The notes under the pieces are model-generated. The model was not told the DNA's origin. It did not search any database and saw only the letters and a program-made list of their open reading frames with translations. Shown here piece by piece: positions 8,045 through 14,049 of a stretch of DNA of 57,369 bases. The DNA comes from a virus. The position numbers were made by a program, and so were the translations under genes. The stretch lies in the IMG/VR virus record IMGVR_UViG_3300010354_000105, positions 1 through 57,369 of that record. One strand, 5' to 3'. Positions within the stretch are counted from its first letter, which is position 1. The number at the start of each line of letters is the position of its first letter.

Positions 8045-8418
8045 ACACCGTACCTATTCTTTTTCTTAGCAGCCACCGGACTTTGATTGTTTACATGATT
8101 AGGCTCTCGGCTTCTATGATCTGTGACCACGGGATTGACTTCGGTCTTGATTGCTTTGAAAGCCTGTTTAAACATTTTTTCTTCTTCGTCGGTGTACGGT
8201 ACAGCCACATTGTCATGATGAAACCATGTTCTGTCATCGACATCCAACTTTTTATTGCTACCGTCTGACATGGCCACTGCCATGCCAACACGATTAAAGT
8301 TGTAATCATACCCGGCCCCGTGACCATCATTGTATGTTATAGTCTTATGAAAGGCATGTTTATGATCTTGGTGCAAGGAACCTTTAGTACCTTCCTGAAT
8401 TATTTCTGTAATTTTCAT
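8041..8418 (-). CDS. Small virion-type protein with capsid-targeting-like N-terminus (paralogue B)
   Basis: A 125-residue protein starting MKITEIIQEG at 8418. The start overlaps the neck gene stop by one base (TAATG), so an in-frame ATG at 8433 is less likely. IIQE followed by Gly fits the T4 prohead-protease rule (Leu/Ile-x-Glu, then a small residue). The body has a DYNFNRVGMAVAMSDG segment and a charged KKMF-like helix. The C-terminus VAAKKKNRYGV is basic, useful for contact with DNA in the head. It is a tandem paralogue of the gene at 7679-8044. Packaging inside the capsid is inferred from the N-terminus only. Confidence 0.7.
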   Translation of the reverse strand: MKITEIIQEGTKGSLHQDHKHAFHKTITYNDGHGAGYDYNFNRVGMAVAMSDGSNKKLDVDDRTWFHHDNVAVPYTDEEEKMFKQAFKAIKTEVNPVVTDHRSREPNHVNNQSPVAAKKKNRYGV

Positions 8419-9554
8419 TATCCAATTACCCATGTCAATGGCATACTGCCGTCTACCATATTCTTTAAATCTTCTTCCAATTTGGTCATTTCTTCTCTGC
8501 TCTCTGCGATCAATGCTGTACCATTGAGAGTTGTGCCACCTTGTGGACCGGCCAGCGAAGCAAACTTACTGCGGGCTTCTCCTAGAATACCTTTGGCAAA
8601 ACTATAAGCAAAGTCTTGTATCCAAGGGAATATATAGGGATCATTGAGAATCATCACATCTGGTTTTTTGTTATAGATATGTAACAGCACACTTTCTGCT
8701 GGTGTGTCTGTAAACGAACTAGTAATCTGTGTTTTACTAATATTAATTGTTTCAACGCTGGCTGCTCCTAGCGTGTTAGCAGCAGTAATAACAATGGTAT
8801 TAGTGGTCACGTCCACGGAATCAATTTGGTAATTTCCATTATATCCTGCAATAGGACAATTTTGAATACGCAAGGAACCACCGGCTTCAATGGCTGTCTG
8901 TGGTTGTGATGTAATGATAGTGATCGTACTGCCCACCTCGGTTCCGTCAGCAGTAATACTGTTAGCCCTAATCAAATTCCTACCAGTGTCGGGTATCTTA
9001 CGCACAAGAGTTAGTTTACGTGTGGCCGGGTTCCAAGTAAAATTAATATGGCCGCCAAACATTTTCATGGCTTGTTCTTGGTAATGGGTAAACAATTCAT
9101 AGTTGGCCAATCCACCAACACGACCGGCCACTAGCATATAAGTGTTAAGATAACCAGAAGCAAATGGTTCAAATTGGCTGGCTGTGGTTCCTGTAACTGA
9201 TCCTATGCCTCTACGAAAGATCTGACGTACATGCACAATTTCTTGTGGCAGTATATACTCTTGAGTTTCAGGCAACAATTCAAGAAAGGCATAACTTTCT
9301 TCTGTGCTATTAGTGGCCTTTTGTCTATACTTAACCAAGGCCTGACGGATAGCCAAATCGTAATGCTCGCTGTCCAGTTCAACATCTACAATACCGTCGG
9401 CCAAACGTAATCTTATGTAATCTTTGATTTCCTTACGTTTTTGGTCAAGTGTGTTTTCTAACTGGCTTTGATTAAAAGCAATGGGCCCGGGACCGCCAAG
9501 ACTGTCTGTGGATATGCTCTGTCTTTCATTTAGTCCCTGTTTAAGTAATGCCAT
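8418..9554 (-). CDS. 13: Neck protein, T4 gp13-like
   Basis: A 378-residue protein that I match to the neck (head-tail connector) proteins of marine T4-like phages. Markers are LRLADGIVDVELDSEHYD (about residues 50-67), LPQEIVHVRQIFRRGIGS (about 101-118), FEPFASGYLNTYML, an EARSKFASLAGPQGGTTLNG segment near 337-356, and the terminal PLTWVIG. A beta insertion of about 70 residues (near 205-275) looks extra. In T4, gp13 with gp14 closes the filled head so that a tail can attach. The ribosome site GAGG lies in the 3' arm of a hairpin (9561-9591), so translation may depend on where the mRNA starts. Assignment to gp13 rather than another connector protein is moderately sure. Confidence 0.62.
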   Translation of the reverse strand: MALLKQGLNERQSISTDSLGGPGPIAFNQSQLENTLDQKRKEIKDYIRLRLADGIVDVELDSEHYDLAIRQALVKYRQKATNSTEESYAFLELLPETQEYILPQEIVHVRQIFRRGIGSVTGTTASQFEPFASGYLNTYMLVAGRVGGLANYELFTHYQEQAMKMFGGHINFTWNPATRKLTLVRKIPDTGRNLIRANSITADGTEVGSTITIITSQPQTAIEAGGSLRIQNCPIAGYNGNYQIDSVDVTTNTIVITAANTLGAASVETINISKTQITSSFTDTPAESVLLHIYNKKPDVMILNDPYIFPWIQDFAYSFAKGILGEARSKFASLAGPQGGTTLNGTALIAESREEMTKLEEDLKNMVDGSMPLTWVIG

Positions 9555-9560
9555 AAAAAT

Positions 9561-9591
9561 AGTCCTCAGATAACATATTTACCTGAGGACT
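9561..9591 (-). promoter_or_regulatory. Hairpin with late-promoter-like loop that sequesters a ribosome site
   Basis: A perfect 9-bp stem AGTCCTCAG/CTGAGGACT with a 13-base loop. On the minus strand the 3' arm contains GAGG, nine bases before the ATG at 9554, and is followed by ATTTTT, so the structure may also end the upstream transcript. GGTAAATA (9576-9583), mostly in the loop, resembles a T4 late promoter box. Transcripts begun there would lack the 5' arm and expose the ribosome site. Confidence 0.6.
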
Positions 9592-9597
9592 GACGAG

Positions 9598-10779
9598 TTA
9601 GCCCACTTTGAGTAACACAGTTTCCTCGTTGATACGACCGTTAAGACGCACTTCCACTGCTTTAATGTCTTTTAAGAAAGTTCTTAATGCTACCTTCCCT
9701 GCTTTTAAGAACTCTTTGAGTTGCTCGTCGGGCTTGCGCAGTGTTTTAGCCAGACTCTTGGCTTCATCATAACCAACAATTGTGGTACCTTTAACACCAA
9801 GTTGGCCCATGGCTTCTGCCACATAGCGTCCAAGTTTACGAGTCTTAGTATTAAACACCCATAGTTCTTGGGCACCAATGATGTCCACTGGATTAATACT
9901 AACCACTTTAAGTGCACGATCTTCGCGAGCATATTTGAGTTTGGCAACTACCTTTTCTTTGGCTGGCGCTTTTCGTACTCGGGCTTTTTTAACTGCCTTC
10001 TTAATGCCGCGGTACTGCTCAATTCCAGCCAACAGATCAGCAAGAAAGGCAAACAAACGTTTATAATCACCAGCGCGATAGTGACGATATGACTCCACCA
10101 GTTGTGCATCTTGTTTATCCTGAGCCGCCATGAGTTCTTGAGTTCGATTTTGAAATACCGACTCATATTTACCCAATTGACTCTGGGGTACTCGTTGCAC
10201 TGTTAAGAAATCATAAACTTTGAAATCTACTTTTTCTCCACGCAACACTTGATCGTAGACACCTTCGATTTCGCCAATTAATTCTGCTGTACGTTCTTGT
10301 AGCCTGTCCTGGATGGTTATCTTACGCTCTACAACTTGGCTAGGAGCAGCAATGGCTTCATCCCCGGCATCACCATGCTTGGCCGCTAGTGCTATACTGT
10401 ACTCCACTTGCTGATGTAAGTACTTGACATGTCGGTCCAGTAAGGGCATACCACGTCTATGAGCCATAATCAAGCTACACGGAGTCATAACCACATAGCG
10501 GTCACCTATACGCTCGAATTTATCAATGACTTTTTTGTCAAATTTGGCATTACGTCGTACCCAATCATTAAGATACTTGCGACATTGCTTGACTGAATAG
10601 TGGTAATTGTAGTACTGAAAACTTTTGCGCAGGTGATGATCAAAGGTAGCGTCATCAAAGTCCAAGGCACGCTCGGTGTCCCATTGCGGTTCTGGACCTG
10701 TGGCTTTTTCGTCACTGGCTAAAACTCTAGCATTGGGCTCTTTTTTCTTAGGTACTTTGATGCCTTTGATAATAGCCAT
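9598..10779 (-). CDS. Conserved hypothetical protein, highly charged
   Basis: A 393-residue soluble protein with many Lys, Arg and Glu residues. I do not recognise its function. It has an N-terminal basic stretch (KGIKVPKKKEPN), a helical core with Trp/Tyr-rich SFQYYNYHYSVKQCRKYL (about 52-69), and a second basic segment rich in Lys/Ala (KKAVKKARVRKAPAKEK, about 261-277). The C-terminal domain includes ELWVFNTKTRKLG and a TTIVGYDEAKS segment. The basic linker hints at nucleic-acid contact. It follows the 83-residue gene with a nine-base gap and has an AGGAG ribosome site. The two share the sigma-70 promoter at 11047-11074, so both are probably early genes, and the hairpin at 9561-9591 closes the unit. 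Confidence 0.75.
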   Translation of the reverse strand: MAIIKGIKVPKKKEPNARVLASDEKATGPEPQWDTERALDFDDATFDHHLRKSFQYYNYHYSVKQCRKYLNDWVRRNAKFDKKVIDKFERIGDRYVVMTPCSLIMAHRRGMPLLDRHVKYLHQQVEYSIALAAKHGDAGDEAIAAPSQVVERKITIQDRLQERTAELIGEIEGVYDQVLRGEKVDFKVYDFLTVQRVPQSQLGKYESVFQNRTQELMAAQDKQDAQLVESYRHYRAGDYKRLFAFLADLLAGIEQYRGIKKAVKKARVRKAPAKEKVVAKLKYAREDRALKVVSINPVDIIGAQELWVFNTKTRKLGRYVAEAMGQLGVKGTTIVGYDEAKSLAKTLRKPDEQLKEFLKAGKVALRTFLKDIKAVEVRLNGRINEETVLLKVG

Positions 10780-10788
10780 GTTTTGCTC

Positions 10789-11040
10789 CTAAATTGTCAA
10801 TAATGCTAGTGTAACATATTGATCAAGATTTGTCACGGCTTCTTGGAACTTGTTGTTTAAATCCCACAATCGATGATTTTGCAGTAAATGTCTGCTGTTG
10901 ACTTGCTCTTGCGCTATTTCCCGTTTGAGATTTTCACAATTACGGTACATCTTGAGTAGATCCTTTCGCACACTATACGGACCAATACTGCGTATGCGCT
11001 CAGGCAACTTCTCGTAAAGTTCCAAAATTTCTGAGTCCAT
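10789..11040 (-). CDS. Small conserved helical protein, probable early gene
   Basis: An 83-residue, predicted almost all-helical protein (MDSEILELYEKLPERIRS...). Its heptad-like central region suggests a coiled coil. No known family is recognised. It is the first gene of a two-gene minus-strand unit with 9598-10779. A near-perfect sigma-70 promoter sits immediately upstream; its -10 box is six bases from the ATG and there is no Shine-Dalgarno, so the mRNA is probably leaderless. It is divergent from the plus-strand tail genes. Confidence 0.72.
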   Translation of the reverse strand: MDSEILELYEKLPERIRSIGPYSVRKDLLKMYRNCENLKREIAQEQVNSRHLLQNHRLWDLNNKFQEAVTNLDQYVTLALLTI

Positions 11041-11046
11041 AATGTA

Positions 11047-11074
11047 ATTATACAGCCTATCCGAAATTTGTCAA
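11047..11074 (-). promoter_or_regulatory. Consensus sigma-70 promoter, early-type
   Basis: The minus strand carries perfect TTGACA (11069-11074) and TATAAT (11047-11052) boxes with a 16-base spacer. The -10 box ends six bases before the ATG at 11040, so the transcript should start at the start codon itself. Confidence 0.85.
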
Positions 11075-11082
11075 TATGTTAA

Positions 11083-11090
11083 CCATAAAT
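11083..11090 (+). promoter_or_regulatory. Putative late promoter box CATAAATA (plus strand)
   Basis: CATAAATA lies 24 bases upstream of the GTG at 11115, with an AAGGA ribosome site between. This geometry is like that of the best minus-strand late box at 22243. It nearly abuts the divergent early promoter. Confidence 0.5.
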
Positions 11091-11114
11091 ACTAGATATT
11101 TACAAGGAATCGCA

Positions 11115-12200
11115 GTGCCTAGACTAAGTTTATGGAAAAACGGTACTCATAGCAACGATTACAAGTTTTTTGATCAACGCATATCCGAAATCTTTACCAT
11201 TTCGGGCACAGGTGTGCTGGTACACAAATACCTAGGACCCATAAATCAGACTGACAGCACTGACCTTACTCAACCCAGTTATGCAACTCAAAGTGAACTA
11301 AACATACAGGACCTACTGCTGTTAGAGAATCGTGATCGTAAGTACGAAGAAAATGTATATCGTATGCGTGGCATTTATCAGGTCACAGACAATGCGTTCG
11401 ATCTTACACAGTTCGGTCTGTTTCTGCAAACTGGCACACTGTTTATGACTTTCCATATCAATGACATGATTGCCACCATGGGTCGTAAAATCATGAACGG
11501 CGATGTACTGGAACTAGAACATCTTATGGATTACGAAACACTAGATCCCAGTTTGCCAGTGGCACTAAAAAGATTTTTTGTAGTCAGCGATTGTACTCGT
11601 GCGGCCGAGGGATACAGTCCAACTTGGTGGCCTCATCTATGGCGCTGTAAGATTAACCCATTGGTTGACAGCCAAGAATACAAAGACATACTAAGTCGAA
11701 TCACTGCATCACCTACTAACTCTACGCCTTTGTCAGACATATTAAGCAGTTATAACAAATATGTGGATATCAATAACGCAGTAGTAGCACAGTCTGAAGC
11801 CGAAATACCTGTTAGCGGTTACGATACAAGTTCCATATACCATCGTAGTCAGGACAGCAACACACCTGATTTCGCAGTAAACGGTTACTTGACCGGCATG
11901 GGGGTTCCTCCCAATGGGCTTCCTACTACATCGGGTATTACTTTCCCCAATAATCCTACCGAAGGACAATATCATTTAAGAACTGACTATTTGCCAAATC
12001 GACTATTTAGATTCGACGGCACACGCTGGACCAAGATCGAAGACGAAGTTCGTACCAACATCACCAATAATTCCACTGATAATCTCACACAGCGTAACAG
12101 TTTCATTACCAATGATCGTACTTTCACTGATGTACGTGGTAACACGCAGCCCGAAAAACAAAACCTCAACGACATACTTAAACCCAGGGCCGACAACTAA
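11115..12200 (+). CDS. Conserved virion structural protein, probable neck/tail-completion role
   Basis: A 361-residue protein from the GTG at 11115 (AAGGA ribosome site seven bases before). An ATG at 11076 would add 13 residues but has no ribosome site. It matches a family I recall from marine T4-like phages: PRLSLWKNGTHSNDYKFFD, FGLFLQTGTLFMTFHINDM, GRKIMNGDVLELEHL, ALKRFFVVSDCTRAAEGYS then TWWPHLWR and DSQEYKDIL. The middle pattern (a loading surface, then a strand, then a closing Trp-rich motif) and its place before the gp15-like gene suggest a gp14 neck counterpart, which is inference. The last 90 residues contain FPNNPTEGQ...RLFRFDGTRW, the same motif found at the N-terminus of several fibre proteins in this window. 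Confidence 0.7.
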   Translation: MPRLSLWKNGTHSNDYKFFDQRISEIFTISGTGVLVHKYLGPINQTDSTDLTQPSYATQSELNIQDLLLLENRDRKYEENVYRMRGIYQVTDNAFDLTQFGLFLQTGTLFMTFHINDMIATMGRKIMNGDVLELEHLMDYETLDPSLPVALKRFFVVSDCTRAAEGYSPTWWPHLWRCKINPLVDSQEYKDILSRITASPTNSTPLSDILSSYNKYVDINNAVVAQSEAEIPVSGYDTSSIYHRSQDSNTPDFAVNGYLTGMGVPPNGLPTTSGITFPNNPTEGQYHLRTDYLPNRLFRFDGTRWTKIEDEVRTNITNNSTDNLTQRNSFITNDRTFTDVRGNTQPEKQNLNDILKPRADN

Positions 12201-12202
12201 TC

Positions 12203-13636
12203 ATGAGTTCATATTTTTATTCAGGTCAGATACGACGATTTCTACAACAATTCATCAGAGTACTCAATAACTTCGAAGTAGAACTTGGCCAAAATCGTGA
12301 AGGTGTACGCACTCTTATAAGAGTACCAATTTATTATGGCGACAGCAGCAGACAAGTTGCCAGTATTATTGCTAAGAATTCTGAAAACAGTCTTCCCAGT
12401 GTGCCGGCAATGAGTGTGTATGTCAGTGATTTTGTTTACGATCGGGCTAGACTACAAGAACCACAGTTTGTTAGCAAAATGCAACTCAGACAGCGTGCCT
12501 ATGATCCTGCTACCGGTCAGTTCACACAATATCAAGGTGATTTGCTCACTGTGGAAAGATTAATGCCAGTGCCTTACTTGTTAACTTTAAAAGTTGACAT
12601 TTGGACTAGCAACACTGAACAAAAATTCCAATTGTTGGAACAAATAGCAGTGCTGTTTAATCCTAGTCTTGAATTACAAAACAGCGACAGTTACGTTGAT
12701 TGGACTAGTTTGAGTTACATAACGTTAACTGGATCAATATTCAGCAGTCGGTCGGTTCCCATTGGCACCGAGGAACCCATTGATGTTAGTACGCTGACAT
12801 TCGAACTACCGGTTTGGTTAAGTCCTCCAGCCAAGGTCAAACGCCAAGGGGTAATACAAAAGATTTTAGCCAATGTCTATGATGCACAAGGCACTGTTGA
12901 TCAAAATAATAATACATTCGACATCGAGGGCAGTTTATTTGCCACACAACGAATTTATACTCCTATTAATTTAAATGTGGTCTACTTGGGTAACACCTTG
13001 AAATTGTACGTTAACGAAAGCGAAATAGCCTTCGATGATGGTACTGTTCCGCCAATGACCGAAGGTGATTGGGGAGTGGCAGTAAGAACATTTGGCGAAC
13101 TCAGCGGTACCGGTAATGTTGATTTGCTAACCAATGGTATTAGTCAGGTTAGATTAGAAAACGACGGTGTTACTGTGGTTGGCACTGTGGCCTATCATCC
13201 CACTGATGCTAGTTTATTGATCTTTAATGTCGACACTGACACACTACCAGTAAACACCCTGAGCCCAATTAACGCTATCATTGACCCAAGGAATGTTACT
13301 GTTAACAGCGGATTATTAAATCCTGTAACCGGGACACGTTATTTAATTTTAGACAGCATCGGTCACCTAGACAATAACGATAATAATGCTCTCACTGTAG
13401 ACGGCGCACCGGTTTGGAATAGAGCAGGTCAACCACAATTAATTGCCAATGCCAATGACATAATTCAATGGGATGGATCAAAATGGACAGTGTCCTTTGA
13501 TAGCCAGCTAACTACTAGTGTACAATATGTAACTAATCTTACCACCGGTGTTCAATACAAATGGAAAAACAGTCAATGGTCAAAAAGCGTGGAAGGACGC
13601 TACGGAGTGGGCGCCTGGAGTTTCGCGCCAAATTAA
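12203..13636 (+). CDS. 15: Tail completion / sheath terminator, T4 gp15-like, with long C-terminal extension
   Basis: A 477-residue protein. Residues 1-225 follow the T4 gp15 layout: YFYSGQIRRFLQQFIRVLNN at the start, a VPIYYGD strand, MPVPYLLTLKVDIWTSNTEQ with a QLLEQIAVLFNP helix, and TLTFELPVWLSPPAK closing the domain. gp15 caps the tail tube and sheath at the head-proximal end. T4 gp15 has about 272 residues, so about 200 residues are added here. They look beta-rich and end with QWDGSKW and YKWKNSQW motifs reminiscent of fibre attachment domains. It starts two bases after the previous stop and overlaps the Nudix gene by 76 bases. Confidence 0.62.
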   Translation: MSSYFYSGQIRRFLQQFIRVLNNFEVELGQNREGVRTLIRVPIYYGDSSRQVASIIAKNSENSLPSVPAMSVYVSDFVYDRARLQEPQFVSKMQLRQRAYDPATGQFTQYQGDLLTVERLMPVPYLLTLKVDIWTSNTEQKFQLLEQIAVLFNPSLELQNSDSYVDWTSLSYITLTGSIFSSRSVPIGTEEPIDVSTLTFELPVWLSPPAKVKRQGVIQKILANVYDAQGTVDQNNNTFDIEGSLFATQRIYTPINLNVVYLGNTLKLYVNESEIAFDDGTVPPMTEGDWGVAVRTFGELSGTGNVDLLTNGISQVRLENDGVTVVGTVAYHPTDASLLIFNVDTDTLPVNTLSPINAIIDPRNVTVNSGLLNPVTGTRYLILDSIGHLDNNDNNALTVDGAPVWNRAGQPQLIANANDIIQWDGSKWTVSFDSQLTTSVQYVTNLTTGVQYKWKNSQWSKSVEGRYGVGAWSFAPN

Positions 13637-14049
13637 TACAGGGTGTTGGAGCACTAATATTTTCTAAAAAAACCAAACGCTACTTATTTTTACTCAGAAA
13701 TGGCGGCAGTTGGTCAATGACCTGGGCCCTGCCCGGGGGTAAAATGAATGCTGACGAAACTGTAATAGTTGGTTTGGCCAGAGAAATCGAAGAAGAACTA
13801 GGTGGTCGAATCAATGATCCTAAATTAATTCCCATCGAAAAGTACACCAGCGACGACCATCGTTTTGTATATCATACTTTTTTTATCAGCGTCGACGATG
13901 AATTCGTGCCCGAACTCAATGACGAGCATATAGGTTATGCTTGGTTGCCACTGCGAGCACTACCAAAACCATTGCATCCTGGAATTGTCAGAACAATGAA
14001 TTCATCTGTGGTCTTAGAAAAAATACAGATTTCAGAACAATTGTGTTAG
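13561..14049 (+). CDS. Nudix hydrolase (MutT family)
   Basis: A 162-residue hydrolase of nucleoside diphosphate derivatives. The Nudix box is complete except for its last hydrophobic residue: G-K-M-N-A-D-E, then seven residues, then REIEEELGG. The expected beta strands flank it (GVGALIFS before, FVYHTFFISV and GYAWLPL after). Substrate cannot be told; oxidised or alarmone nucleotides and mRNA caps are options in this family. The reading frame opens 76 bases before the stop of the gp15-like gene; an ATG at 13576 is an alternative start. The stop shares bases with the stop of the convergent fibre gene (TTAG). Confidence 0.85.
   Translation: MEKQSMVKKRGRTLRSGRLEFRAKLIQGVGALIFSKKTKRYLFLLRNGGSWSMTWALPGGKMNADETVIVGLAREIEEELGGRINDPKLIPIEKYTSDDHRFVYHTFFISVDDEFVPELNDEHIGYAWLPLRALPKPLHPGIVRTMNSSVVLEKIQISEQLC

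Noticed and set aside
11076-11114. ATG at 11076 as start of the plus-strand virion gene
   Set aside because: It has no ribosome site and the late box at 11083-11090 would fall inside the coding region; GTG at 11115 has AAGGA at good spacing. It cannot be excluded from sequence alone.
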